Shown in pieces: positions 1 to 28,275 of a DNA stretch of 64,000 bases (positions are counted from its first letter, which is position 1; each line of letters opens with the position of its first letter). A program made the translations under genes and the position numbers. The notes under the pieces are model-generated. The model did no database searches, was not told the origin of the DNA, and worked only from the letters and a program-made list of their open reading frames with translations. Where the stretch lies: assembly GCA_949752745.1 (NCBI GenBank), contig OX457031.1:3680614-3744613 (forward strand), read 5' to 3'. Origin of the DNA: Protula sp. h YS-2021 (taxonomy: Eukaryota > Annelida > Polychaeta > Sabellida > Serpulidae).

Positions 1-480
1 GTATATTAGATAAATGATGCTTGCTTTTATTTGCATAAACCAAATATGATAAGCATAGAGAAATGCCTGTGTTAGTTTTATAGGAACGACACGTACAAAA
101 TCTTTCCTGTTCATTTTAAATACACTGAATGTTCATATAAATTAGCTTCAGTTACGCACTATTCTGTGGTGAGGGTGTTTTTTAAGGGGAGGGGGCGGGT
201 GGGTGGGTGAGGGGGATGCTGTTTCACAGAGTTAGAAAGTAAATAGCAAAGCTATGCGTTTCTGGTTTTCCAGAAAGGTTTCAAACTGGCAAAGAAAGGT
301 TTTGGAATCTGAAAAAAAACAACAAAATGTCTTTTCTGTAAAGGAAAAGCAAATCAAAATCAAAGTGAAACGGCTTTAAAATTCGACTCGGAATGAGAGA
401 GTGATTTTTTAAATATTAGTTTTGGATAAGTGCTTAATATTTCAACTTTGAGAAATAGGTTCCCGTTACACAATAAAATC
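1..480 (+). repeat. 5' flank of ACE, copy A of a flanking direct duplication
   Basis: This stretch aligns in order with 19990-20315 beyond the 3' end of the ACE gene. Shared blocks include AGCATAGAGAAATGC, GGGGATGC-GTTTCA-AGA, AAAGCTATG-GTTT, TTTTGGAATCT and GAGAAATAGGTTC / CAGAAATAGGTTC. The order and spacing are kept with small indels, and copy A has an extra G-rich insert near 185-212. No coding frame is evident. It may be the upstream region of an ancestral tandem ACE gene pair, or a dispersed repeat family. Confidence 0.7.
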
Positions 481-833
481 GAACTCATTGCACCAATAAT
501 ATAAGCACGTCAGATGGCTCACGAATGAGGTTTAGTAATTTGTTTAGAAGGAAAAGCTACTGCGTTCAGTTAGTTGCTGAGCCACCTGTATTGGCGAGTA
601 CGATAGCGGACAGTAAAAGCTATGCACTCAGCTGCTCTTTCAAGTTTAATTGAATTTTAATTCAGCCTGGAGATAATTTACACGTGTTTTAAACACAGAA
701 AAAAATCCACAGGATTGTTGCTATGGTAACTGGCTACAATATTCTCAAAGTTGAACCATACTTATTTGTTGGTGTACATGTTGGATATTGTGCTTAAAAC
801 TCAATGAAATAACTTAATGTTTCTATTCTAAAC
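481..833 (+). other. presumed promoter / 5' UTR of the ACE gene
   Basis: No ORF of note. It lies directly upstream of the first coding exon, so it should hold the promoter or the 5' leader. I see no convincing TATA box at a fixed distance from the ATG. Confidence 0.3.
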
Positions 834-19326
<18,493 letters not shown>

Positions 19327-19989
19327 TTGCTATTAGGTGTATAATGATAAAACCACGCCATCGGCCATACCGATCCCTAAAACCCTCCCGCCGCCTGTAG
19401 TACTGACAGACCAAGCCGGAGGTGTGAGTGCAAGCGGTGCGCAGGCGGAGGGACGGTTTTTGGATTCGTTGGAACGTGAGTGTGTTTTTTTTCTTATTTC
19501 TAATTCAGTTATAATTTAAATAGTAATTAGACATTTTGTACCCATCTGCGATGTTATCAGTCGCTCAGTGTGTTTCCGTTGTTAAAGCGATGCTAGGTAA
19601 AAAGTTTCAGTATCAGATACTGAATGAGCGGTACCTGTTTCCTTGTAGTATGTACTGCAAACATATCAGTTTTCTTTACACTAATTTGGTAATCATAACA
19701 CAAAAGCTCCCACATTATTTTCTTTTACTAACACTTGACCACTCAAAGACTTGCCAAGAGTGTGCTGAAGTTATGCAGGGACAATGTTTCGGATCTTATC
19801 TTATCTCATCCTATCTTTGCTGGTCTGTTAGTTTGTCTTTACTACTCCACTGACCACATTGGCCATAGGACACGTACAAATATATTTTCAGTTGCATGAT
19901 CAACACGTGAAGCAAAATACAGTGACTTTTTATTTTTATCAAGAAATGCAACCCATATAAGGTCTGTAGCTACATTTGCACAAGCCTCT
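19327..19989 (+). other. region downstream of ACE stop (3' UTR plus intergenic)
   Basis: No gene supported. The 3' UTR should begin here, but I cannot fix its end. 19370-19460 resembles in composition a C/G-rich stretch at 18490-18590 within intron 12. Confidence 0.3.
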
Positions 19990-20315
19990 CATGTGCTAAT
20001 AGCAAAAGAGCATAGAGAAATGCTTGTTGGTTTTATAAGTACGAAGCGTGGATGCAAACTCTCACTTGAGGGGATGCAGTTTCATAGAAACTATGTTTCA
20101 AGAAAGCTATGTGTTTTTAGAACGGTTTTGAGGTGGCACAAACTTTCTTTGAAATGTTTTGGAATCTAAACAACATTGTCTTGTCTGTGAGGGAAAAACA
20201 AACGAAAATCAGCTGAAAGCTTTAATATGCTTCGTGAAGGGAAAAAGTGATTTTATAGGTATTATTTTTTGGTCAAGTGTTTTAATATTTCGCCTTTCAG
20301 AAATAGGTTCTTGCG
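19990..20315 (+). repeat. copy B of the ACE flanking duplication
   Basis: Collinear with 1-480 (see that entry). It is in the same orientation as copy A, about 20 kb away, beyond the ACE 3' end. No ACE exon is seen between here and the Polinton. Confidence 0.7.
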
Positions 20316-20909
20316 TCTGTGCTGTTTCGTTGTCTTGGTATGTTACCATAACCACAGCATGACTAGATGTGGCAATGCCGTTTTTAAACACATTTGTTTT
20401 TGGTAAAGTTTACAGATAAATCAAGATGCGGCTCTGCATATATTTTAACTGGGGTTTTATTTCGGTGTTTTCGAGCTCTTAGAAGTGATTGGATTCTACT
20501 TATGTGTTTCTAGCGATTAGTAGTAGTTATTTATTTACTAATAATAGTTATTAATTCATTAATAGTAGTCATTAATTCACACATAAGATGCGACAATAAA
20601 TTACTATTTCTTTGTCTTCGTCTGTGGGAGACAAAAAGATACGAAAGTATTGTCGTATTATTCTAGAATAGCCACGTGGTGAAGTGACTGTTTACCTAGT
20701 TCCGAATACGCTACGAGAAGAATTTTAACATATTGACAGACCGTTGAAGCATCTATGGACAGAGTGAGCAGCGGATAAAATGTCTGAAATGACGTCATTC
20801 TGCCATAGGATGTTGTCTATGAGTCTGTTGAACATCATATACAGAAACCTGTGTAAAAATTTTAAGCATTACGTAATGTCAGCGCCGGGTGAGCTGCGTT
20901 TAGCGTTAA

Positions 20910-21016
20910 TCAATAAGTAGGGTATAAATGGGCGGAATAAAACACTCATGACGTCACTGTTTTAATACGCCCATTATATATTGTTTTATTACGCCCATTT
21001 ATACCCTACTTCAATA
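20910..21016. mobile_element. miniature Polinton-end element (95 bp) with 6-bp target duplication
   Basis: The core 20916-21010 starts AGTAGGGTATAAATGGGCG and ends CGCCCATTTATACCCTACT. The inverted arms match over about 28 bp with one mismatch, and the interior holds TGACGTCA. It is flanked by the direct repeat TCAATA (20910-20915 and 21011-21016). A 6-bp target duplication is typical of Polinton integration, and AGTAGGG is also the terminus of the 22050 element and the left end of the 46051 element. It has no coding capacity. Confidence 0.8.
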
Positions 21017-21430
21017 AGATAACGCTTTCATAAGGTGAAGAAGCAAAACACAAGTTTCAGGAATATATGGTAGATGCTCAATGGAACAATAAACAGATAT
21101 TCAAGAGCAATATGTAGAAGGAGCTACGTGGAGATGTATTTTAAAGTCAAGTGTAATAACCAATATCAGCAACATGAACTATGAATGGTTTACGGTGAAC
21201 ATAAATAAAAGTTTTATTTATTTCTATTTTCATTGACTCTCATTGATTAGTAACATTTTAATTAAAGATCATTGAGCATAAATATATTGGTGTTAGTATG
21301 ACGTCACGCCCGGAAAGCATTATATCCTTGTCAAAAGCGAGCATAATATAACGAGAGTGGTACTTCTTTCCTTCTAGGCGCACTGATACACTTGGAAACG
21401 AATAAAAGTTTCCACATTGTTAACATTTTA

Positions 21431-22049
<619 letters not shown>

Positions 22050-22080
22050 AGTAGGGAAACAAGAGTTCTACCGCACTTTA

Positions 22081-22376
22081 TGACGTCATACTGTCTGGAA
22101 GTGACGTCATCATGTCTGGACCGGAAGTGTTGTCTGGACCGGAAGTGCTGTCTGGACCGGAAGTGCTGTCTGGACCGGAAGTGCTGTCTGGACCACTTGA
22201 TGACGTCATACTGTCTGGAAGTGACGTCATACTGTCTGGAAGTGACGTCATACTGTCTGGAAGTGACGTCATAGCGTCTGGACCGGAAGTAACGTCTGGA
22301 CCGGAAGTGACGTCATGATAAGCGTAAGGATAGGCGCGGCCATCCATGACGTGATAATGACGTCATGATGACGTCA
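22081..22376. repeat. CRE-rich subterminal repeats, left arm
   Basis: Nine TGACGTCA octamers (22081, 22102, 22201, 22222, 22243, 22264, 22308, 22358, 22369) set in two tandem units: an 18-bp CTGTCTGGACCGGAAGTG unit and a 21-bp ACTGTCTGGAAGTGACGTCAT unit. Frames reading through it are periodic artefacts. Confidence 0.9.
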
Positions 22377-22494
22377 TACTGTCTGGAGCGAAAGTTGCTT
22401 GATAGTTTTGGCCGAGTCAATCATCATGAAGCCAATGAACTCCGCCTGTCAATCAGTGTAACCATGGCAACAGACCCTAAAAAGCCATGACCCC

Positions 22495-22660
22495 TCCCTA
22501 GGACATACTATGTACCGAACCCCCCCCCCCCCCTAGGCGGCAGTCGGGACTGACCCCCCCCCAGGACATACTATGTACCGACCCCCCCTAGGATATACTA
22601 TGTACCGACCCCCCCCCTAGGATATACTATGTGCCGACCCCCCCCCCCCCCCCCCAGGAG
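22495..22660. repeat. C-run minisatellite in left arm
   Basis: Units of TAGGA(C/T)ATACTATGT(A/G)CCGA followed by C-runs of 7-17. The mirrored array in the right arm (38293-38486) differs in run lengths and copy order. Confidence 0.85.
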
Positions 22661-22717
22661 AGCAAAAATTGTGCTGAATCAGCATGATGAAATCGTCGAT
22701 TCAGCATGATAAAATCG

Positions 22718-22725
22718 TATATAAG
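22718..22725 (+). promoter_or_regulatory. TATA box of left-arm Cys-rich gene
   Basis: TATATAAG 43 bp before the ATG at 22761, preceded by a doubled TCAGCATGAT-A-AAATCG phrase. The right arm has the matching CATATAAG. Confidence 0.7.
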
Positions 22726-22760
22726 TGTAGTGACTCGAGGCTCAGACATCGTCAGACATC

Positions 22761-23090
22761 ATGGACAACACATCAGCTACTAAGAAAGTGACCATACAAT
22801 GCTACAAGTGCTGCGTGAGGTTGGAATATGAAGGACAGTCACACAACTGCCCGGTGCACCACAACGCACCACGGCATTACTGCTGCAAAACCTGTGGTGG
22901 ATTGCTCTGGTACAAGTTTACTGCAAGATTGCCAGGACCGGAGCCATGCACGGACTGCTGGTGGTGCGGTGCGACGCTGAAAAACTTTGGCTATTACAAC
23001 TTTCATCCGTTCAAGTGCTCGAGAAGGCCTTTCTCCATGGAGCAGTTTTACAGATACCAGTGTGATTGTGGAAATCCTACTTGCTGGTGA
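22761..23090 (+). CDS. TIR-encoded Cys-rich zinc-binding-like protein, left copy
   Basis: 109 aa with many paired cysteines: CYKCC, C-x-VHH, CCKTCGG, CTDCWWCG, CDCGNPTC. This indicates two or more structural zinc sites of ribbon type. It lies wholly inside the inverted repeat, so the element has two copies in opposite orientation, each with its own TATA box. I do not recognise the family. The N-terminal ~52 residues are identical to the right copy and the rest is clearly divergent. A regulatory or nucleic-acid-binding role is only an inference. Confidence 0.75.
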   Translation: MDNTSATKKVTIQCYKCCVRLEYEGQSHNCPVHHNAPRHYCCKTCGGLLWYKFTARLPGPEPCTDCWWCGATLKNFGYYNFHPFKCSRRPFSMEQFYRYQCDCGNPTCW

Positions 23091-23516
23091 AGAAGTACTA
23101 ACATCTTTCGGCCCTTTTAAGGGCCATCCTATATTATGAAATGAAGCAAAACATGTCTGTCTGTGTGTGTGTGTGTGTGAGAGAGAATACATTTTATCAC
23201 ATTTCAGGTCTAGTTGGCGGATGAATACCATTTGGCAGACCATTTAACTTCACCGCTAGATGTCTCTGCTGTGCAGCAGTACAACTGTAAGTGAAACATT
23301 CATATACACAAGTAAAATTCTGCTGAGTCAGCAATTTTAACGATTTTGAGCAAATTTGAAAAGTTACACACCATATTTTGATTACATGGAAGTAGCATAA
23401 AAGCATGAGTGAAACATGTCAATTAGTCAACTAGTGATACATTCTGCTGAGTCAACAATTTTGAACGAGTATTGAATAAGTTTGAACAAGTTACACACCA
23501 TATACCATCAAAGTTT

Positions 23517-23524
23517 TATAAAAG
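23517..23524 (+). promoter_or_regulatory. TATA box before the 23549/23585 gene
   Basis: TATAAAAG just inside the left arm end. A matching TATAAAAGG GAAGAGTGA context stands before the polymerase gene at the right arm (37471-37479). Confidence 0.7.
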
Positions 23525-23548
23525 GAAGAGTGACGAGAAAAATTCACA

Positions 23549-23980
23549 ATGTCAACATTACTTCTTCACAGATGTGTAGACACCATGGATGACGTCTTCA
23601 AAGTGAATTATGCTGACTATGTGTTTTCAAAGCTTCCTGCTTTTGAATCGGATTGGATGCTGCAAGTGAAGAACTTACATCAGCATTGGGAAGCTGTTGG
23701 AAAGACCATTCCAAGAGATCGTTTCATCCGCTCGTTTCTACGTGAATGTGAAGATCTACATTTACCGTTAACTTATGACATTGATTCAGCATTTATCAAC
23801 GCGAATACAATTTGGGCAGTTGAGCTCATGTTAGCTGTAGCTGCAAGAATCATTTTACATTATGATGATGATGTTCCATTGAAGACGAATGTATCAGAGC
23901 TTGTTAGATTCAACCATGGACGAGTTGAAGTGAACTCAAAACTTTGCAAGGGAGCTGACTCAGCAAACAGTTGGGTATAA
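23549..23980 (+). CDS. Polinton accessory protein of unknown function (DSAF family, copy 1)
   Basis: 143 aa from the first ATG. The second ATG at 23585 (MDDVFKVNYADYVF) may be the real start because the paralogue at 24708 aligns from there. Mostly helical, with a Y-DIDSAF motif. It is not a family I recognise. The first ATG lies about 25 bp after the TATA box, close to the expected transcript start, which also favours 23585. The ORF end overlaps the TATA box of the next gene. Confidence 0.65.
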   Translation: MSTLLLHRCVDTMDDVFKVNYADYVFSKLPAFESDWMLQVKNLHQHWEAVGKTIPRDRFIRSFLRECEDLHLPLTYDIDSAFINANTIWAVELMLAVAARIILHYDDDVPLKTNVSELVRFNHGRVEVNSKLCKGADSANSWV

Positions 23981-23983
23981 AAG
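23976..23983 (+). promoter_or_regulatory. TATA box before 24061 gene
   Basis: TATAAAAG overlapping the stop codon (TAA) of the 23549 ORF. An ATG follows at 24061. Confidence 0.65.
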
Positions 23984-24060
23984 GGAGTGGACTCAGCAGA
24001 GTGAAGTCATTTCTCAGCAGACAGTTGGAGGGAGTGGATCATCAATACATTGTGGCAGTC

Positions 24061-24354
24061 ATGGAGAACAAGACAAGCAGCTTTAAAATTAGTGCTAACT
24101 TAACCATTACTGTGGAGCATCGAGAATATGGGCCATTTCTACGCATCACACGTGGAGAGAGATGGTGTGCTTATTCACCATCTTTGTGGAAGATTGTGTG
24201 CCAGAGCTTGAAAAATTTACGCGACATTGGCTTCAAACTATACTTAACGCAAACGAAGTGGCTTGAAGTCATTTCATACTTGGATATGCGCTATGTGAGT
24301 TTGTGCGCACGTCACGGTTTGAAGGGAAAGAATACACACATCACATCAACATGA
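24061..24354 (+). CDS. small Polinton protein, possible PC4-like fold
   Basis: 97 aa from the ATG at 24061. The frame is open further upstream, but that part precedes the TATA box. The pattern of a strand-rich N-half followed by SLWKIVCQSLKNL resembles the strand-then-helix layout of PC4-like domains, though weakly. The end overlaps the next ATG as ATGA (24351-24354). The downstream frame keeps PC4-like residues upstream of its own ATG, so a frameshift near 24264-24350 may have split one longer gene. Confidence 0.5.
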   Translation: MENKTSSFKISANLTITVEHREYGPFLRITRGERWCAYSPSLWKIVCQSLKNLRDIGFKLYLTQTKWLEVISYLDMRYVSLCARHGLKGKNTHITST

Positions 24355-24683
24355 ATGATGGTGAATGGGAGACACTGCTTCAGGAGATGGACAACATCAA
24401 CTCAGCCCTATCGCCATGTGAGGAATGTCATGTCATAACTCCTATCAAGCTGCAAAAGGATGGTCGGATGAAGGTGTCAAAGCCATCCAAGAAAAGGCTG
24501 GCTGAAGTTCAGTTGGAGAACATGAACGTACAAAATCAACTTGGACTTACCTGCGACTATTGTGGTGCTTGTGGATATGTGGAGGATTATCATTGCCACT
24601 GTCACAAGTATAATTGCAAGATGTGTGAACCAAACAACTTCTGCGGCAAGTGTGGAGTACTTAAAGTCTGTGAAGCAAAGTAA
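24351..24683 (+). CDS. Cys-rich C-terminal protein or gene fragment
   Basis: 110 aa from the ATG at 24351 (MNDGEWETLLQEM), with a Cys/His cluster CDYCGACG, CHCHKYNCKMC, FCGKCG at the C-terminus that should bind zinc. The start (NDGEWETLLQEMDNI) looks like the terminal helix of a PC4-type domain whose strands are encoded upstream in this frame as far as a TGA at 24264. So this is either an ATGA-coupled gene or the second half of a frameshifted gene. Confidence 0.5.
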   Translation: MNDGEWETLLQEMDNINSALSPCEECHVITPIKLQKDGRMKVSKPSKKRLAEVQLENMNVQNQLGLTCDYCGACGYVEDYHCHCHKYNCKMCEPNNFCGKCGVLKVCEAK

Positions 24684-24707
24684 AAGCCCACAAGACACTG
24701 AAACAAG

Positions 24708-25079
24708 ATGGACGCATGTTTTAAAAAAGCTTATGTTGACTTGATGATTGCTAAACTTGCTAGCTGTGGCACTCCAGACTATTAACTTTATCATTTGGAT
24801 GCTTTTTGGGATGTTGTACATCATAGTCTTGATGTGATTGAACTGCATTCAAGATTTCTTGGAGAATGTCATAAAATTGGAATAGAAGAAGATCCTGACT
24901 TTGACTTTGATTCTGCGTTCTATTCTGCTCGCACTGATGTTGAAGTATATTTCACCGTGGTTGACTATTTGAGAGATTGTTGTAAAGAAGAGGAAACCGA
25001 GCAGCTTTATCAGGTAAGTTATATAAAACCTTTTTATCATCTTTGTAACAACATAGTGAATTGTTTCTCAAAGACATAA
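24708..25079 (+). pseudogene. DSAF-family paralogue with in-frame stop
   Basis: ATG 24708 opens a 25-codon frame that ends at TAA 24783-24785. The same frame continues open to 25079. Both parts match the protein at 23585 in order (MD-x2-FK-x2-Y-x-D at the start, then LH-x2-W, RF-x3-EC and DFDSAF versus DIDSAF), so this is a tandem paralogue broken by one nonsense codon. A strong donor-like CAG|GTAAGT lies at 25011-25019. Confidence 0.65.
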
Positions 25080-25081
25080 CA

Positions 25082-25213
25082 ATGTTTTTCTTACTAGCAA
25101 ATTTAGTTTTATGTGAGTGGTTTCAACGTAAACAAAGAAAGAACATGATAGAAGAGGCAGCAAATATATTAAAAGATATTTTATTACAGGAAGAAACCGA
25201 CATGTCAGAATAA
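25082..25213 (+). CDS. 43-aa single-pass membrane miniprotein candidate
   Basis: ATG 25082 to TAA 25211-25213. The N-terminal stretch FFLLANLVLCEWF could span a membrane, followed by a basic RKQRK stop-transfer-like patch and an acidic helical tail. It sits in the gap between two genes. An alternative reading is that 25014-25189 is a 176-bp intron (GTAAGT...TTACAG) joining the previous gene in phase to GAAGAAACC and the same stop. Confidence 0.35.
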   Translation: MFFLLANLVLCEWFQRKQRKNMIEEAANILKDILLQEETDMSE

Positions 25214-25228
25214 AGAAGCAAAGTCAAC

Positions 25229-25666
25229 ATGGAGAATCTTGTACTATTCAGCGGTCATAAGGACGTTCTTTCAAACATGTTTCCAACACGACTTGAAAAG
25301 TATGGATATGTGTTCAACTCAAGTGAAGCGTTGTATCAATATGAGAAAGCAGTGTTTCATCACCGTCAAGATATTGCTTCAGCCATTGTGTCATCCAGAA
25401 ATGGATATGAAGCGAAACGTATTGCTAAAGGGATAAAACCATGTCCTTTATGGCATACAGTGAAGAGAAGCAAAATGCAAGATGTTTTACAAGTCAAACT
25501 GGATCAGTGTGTATTGTTTCGCAACAAGTTGAAAGAATGTAAAGACAAAACTTTAGTTGAAGCAACGTATGATCATTGATGGGGAGCTGGTGTGAAACAT
25601 GTGTCATCTGAATATCCTGGTCAGAATATTATGGGAAAGTTGTTAGAAATGTTGTGTGAGGGTTAG
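25229..25666 (+). pseudogene. NADAR (YbiA-like) domain protein, in-frame TGA
   Basis: The open part (25229-25579, 116 aa) matches the NADAR/DUF1768 family: an early FSG-x4-LSN-x-FP, a F-x-S-x-E-x2-YQ-x2-K, ASAIVSS, and a KLDQCVLFRNKL. The family's WG-x-G block and G-N/Q-I-G-L tail follow in the same frame after TGA 25577-25579, running to TAG 25664, for a total of about 145 codons, the usual domain size. NADAR enzymes act on ADP-ribose linkages to guanine bases and related N-glycosidic bonds. Here it may protect element DNA or RNA from ADP-ribosylating host factors (inference). The stop lies inside a conserved region, so this copy is probably inactive unless read through. Confidence 0.75.
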
Positions 25667-25767
25667 AGACTTTTTCATTGGCTTGCCAACCGTCATGGTG
25701 TGCAGACGTGTGGACATGTAAATTTGAAGTATGTTTAACTTGTGTTGCATTGATTCAAGACTGCACA

Positions 25768-26100
25768 ATGGCGGACATGACACTGAGACAATATATTGTG
25801 CAAAAAGCTTATTGTGAAGAAATGTTATCAGCTGTAAAAAAGTTTGCATATTTTGTCTGTCCTGCTTGTCAACATGAAGAGTGTCAAGAACATACTTGTC
25901 ATTTTGCATCTGTTTATATATATTGGAATGAAGCTAAATATTACATGCATTTAGATAAAGTGTTAGAGAATGCAAATCAACGTTGTGAGAAATATGGTGT
26001 AGATGCTATTACATTGGATGAACTCAGTCATTGGTTAGTGTTAATTGAAGACCAATGGTCTCCAGTTATTCATACCATTGTATCTATACTTGATTTGTAA
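25768..26100 (+). CDS. Polinton accessory protein, unknown function
   Basis: 110 aa from ATG 25768 (MADMTLRQYIV); the upstream open frame lacks an ATG. It has a Cys/His cluster CPACQHEECQEHTCH at about residues 33-47 that could bind zinc, and a helical C-half. I do not recognise the family. Confidence 0.55.
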   Translation: MADMTLRQYIVQKAYCEEMLSAVKKFAYFVCPACQHEECQEHTCHFASVYIYWNEAKYYMHLDKVLENANQRCEKYGVDAITLDELSHWLVLIEDQWSPVIHTIVSILDL

Positions 26101-26154
26101 AAAACTTGTTAGTTAAGTTATAAATGTATGTTAGTTAAGTGATGTTGGTTGTGT

Positions 26155-26163
26155 TATAAAATA
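26155..26163 (+). promoter_or_regulatory. TATA box / poly(A) signal before integrase
   Basis: TTATAAAATAAAAG stands 45 bp before the integrase ATG. It can serve as the TATA box for the morphogenesis block, and its AATAAA could end the transcript of the preceding gene. Confidence 0.6.
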
Positions 26164-26199
26164 AAAGCTGTTCTGTTCAGACGTGTTTTTTCATTCATC

Positions 26200-27301
26200 A
26201 TGTCAACGTGGAAAGACTACTTGACCAATATCTACTTCAAACCTGGACAGCCTGGAGCATTTGCTGGTCCTTACAAACTGTATCACATCTTAAGAAAACA
26301 TAATCAAGCAGTCACACAGTCACAAGTGAAGAAATGGTTGCAGGATCAAGATGCTTTCAGTTTACTACAACCTGTCAAATACAGGTTCAAAAGACAACGT
26401 GTCATTACACGTGGTATTGATGATATGTGGGATATTGATTTGGCTGATATGGGAAACATAGCTCCCTATAATGATGACATACGCTTTTTACTCATTGTCA
26501 TTGATGTGTTTTCCAAATATGTCTGGGTACAGCCAATACCTAATAAATCACATACCAGCGTCATACAAGCTTTCCAAAAGATTTTTCATGACACACGACG
26601 AAGACCGCGAACTCTAAGGTCTGATAAAGGAACAAAATTTAAAAACAGATGGGTAAAAGCATTTTTGAAGAAAGAAGGCATTCATGCTTATACCACAAAG
26701 AATGAAACCAAAGCCAACTTTGCTGAAAGAGTCATTCGTACTCTAAAGGGAATGATGTATCGGTATCTTCTACATAATCAAACTTACCGTTACTTAGACA
26801 TTCTTCCAGACTTGGTGTACAATTACAACCATAGACCTCATGGTTCTCTTCCTAATAAATATGCTCCAGCCGAGATTCGTAAAGACAACGAATCAAAAGT
26901 GTGGAAGTATATGTATGTCGACAAACTGAAATTGAAACCGAAGAAGAAGAAGTATAAATTTAACATTGGCGATCATGTTCGTATTTCCCACATTAAATAC
27001 GTGTTTCAACGCGATTATCACATCAAATGGACGCAAGAAGTCTTCATTGTCACACATCGTTGTAAGAAGCAAGGAATACATTTGTATCGTGTGAAAGACT
27101 TTTTAGACGAAGATATTGATGGGCATTTCTATGAAGAAGAACTGCAGAAAGTGACCAAAGATATTGAATCTATTTATAGAAATGGAAAAAGTCTTGACAA
27201 CACGTAAAAGACGAGGAGGTGTGAAAGAATTATTAGTCAAGTGGTTAGGTTGGCCAAACAAGTTTAACAGTTGGGTGAAAGAAACAGACATTCAACAATG
27301 A
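26200..27301 (+). pseudogene. retroviral-type integrase (rve) with frameshifted chromodomain
   Basis: It catalyses strand transfer of element DNA into the genome. The start is ATG 26200 (MSTWKDYL). DDE catalytic core: Asp in WDIDL (about residue 80), Asp in LRSDKGTKF (about 142), Glu in NFAERVIRTLK (about 176), giving D-x33-E between the last two. The main frame stops at 27207. A chromodomain-like end (VKWLGWP, NSWV) continues in the +1 frame from about 27182 to TGA 27299-27301, so there is a one-base insertion near 27180. That distal TGA overlaps the ATPase ATG as ATGA, which supports it as the ancestral end. Length otherwise normal for Polinton integrases. Confidence 0.9.
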
Positions 27302-27956
27302 AGCATCCATTTACATGTTTAGTCTCTGGACCTACAGGCAGTGGCAAAACGTCTCTGGTGAAGGAAATTCTAGAACAAAAGTTGATTCAACCCTCTCCAA
27401 AAAGCATTTTATGGCTTTATGCAGCAGATCAGCCTTTGTACAAGGGAATGAAAGGCGTGGAATTTTACCAAGGCATTCCAGATGACATTGAAGAGCGTTT
27501 TAACCCGAAAAAACCAAACTTACTTATCATTGATGACTTAATGACCAAATGTCATAGTGATGAGCGTATGACACGTCTCTTTAGTGTTGGCAGCAGTCAT
27601 CAAAATCTAAGCATTATCTTTATTGTGCATAATTTATTCCATCATGGGAAAGAGATGCGAAATATTAGTTTGAATACACATTATATCATTCTGTTTAAAA
27701 ATCCTAGAGATAGTCAACAAATTAGTACATTGGCGCGGCAAATGTATCCTGGAAATCTCAATTTCTCATAGAAGCCTATCAAGATGCTACTAGCAAACCT
27801 CATGGTTATTTATTCATTGATTTAAAACCAAAGACAAATGATCAACTACGTATTCGTACAGGCATTTTACCAAAAGATACACATTATGTATATATTGATA
27901 AAGCAGTGTATGAACAAGAACCAACTCATTTGACCATTCGCAGTCAAGATGTCTAA
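27298..27956 (+). pseudogene. genome-packaging ATPase (A32/FtsK-HerA type), frameshifted
   Basis: It would pump element DNA into capsids. ATG 27298 follows the integrase stop in an ATGA overlap. Walker A SGPTGSGKTSL at residues 9-19 and Walker B PNLLIIDDLM near residue 80 are intact. The main frame ends at 27771, but the conserved C-terminal part (KPHGYLFIDLKP) continues in another frame to TAA 27954-27956, implying a one-base deletion near 27760. Full span about 219 codons, as expected. The end overlaps the next ATG at 27949. Confidence 0.88.
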
Positions 27957-28275
27957 ACGTATTCGAGCGAACCAGCCGTTTCTTCATTTGCTTGCACGCA
28001 GTGGGCCTAAACGACGTAAATCCTTGCTACAGCAAGCTACAAAGGAGGAATTAACAAGCTTGTTTGAAATTTGTTTGAATATATTGCAAGGACATTTACC
28101 CTTAAGCTCAAAACGGTTTAAGGAATTTAAACGTGAACGTCATACGCTTCGTACTCTAGCAGATAAGAAGATATCCCTTCGACGAAAAAAGAAGTTGATT
28201 AATCAGAAAGGAGGATTCATTGGAGCTATTGCTAGATTGGCATTACCTTTGTTAGCCAAACTGCTGCTAAAATGA
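27949..28275 (+). CDS. small basic Polinton virion protein with hydrophobic C-terminus
   Basis: 108 aa, very basic, with KRRKSLLQQA near the N-terminus, RRKKKL near residue 80 and an ending GGFIGAIARLALPLLAKLLL, an amphipathic or membrane-active helix preceded by a GG. Comparable small ORFs sit between ATPase and capsid genes in many Polintons. Adenoviral core or lytic-factor-like functions have been suggested for such proteins; that is an analogy, not a shown homology. Stop overlaps the next ATG (ATGA at 28272). Confidence 0.75.
   Translation: MSKRIRANQPFLHLLARSGPKRRKSLLQQATKEELTSLFEICLNILQGHLPLSSKRFKEFKRERHTLRTLADKKISLRRKKKLINQKGGFIGAIARLALPLLAKLLLK

Larger units (their letters stand above)
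22050..23456. repeat. left terminal inverted repeat of the Polinton
   Basis: Reverse complement of 37496-38926, from AGTAGGGAAACAAG inward to CTAGTGATACATTCTGCTGAGT. It contains CRE-dense subterminal repeats, C-runs, a TATA box and the 109-aa Cys-rich ORF. The two arms are close except in C-run lengths and in the 3' half of the ORF. Confidence 0.92.

Noticed and set aside
22078..22347. Frames through the subterminal repeats (SGPDSTSGPD...)
   Set aside because: Periodic 18/21-bp repeats, present in mirror form in both arms.
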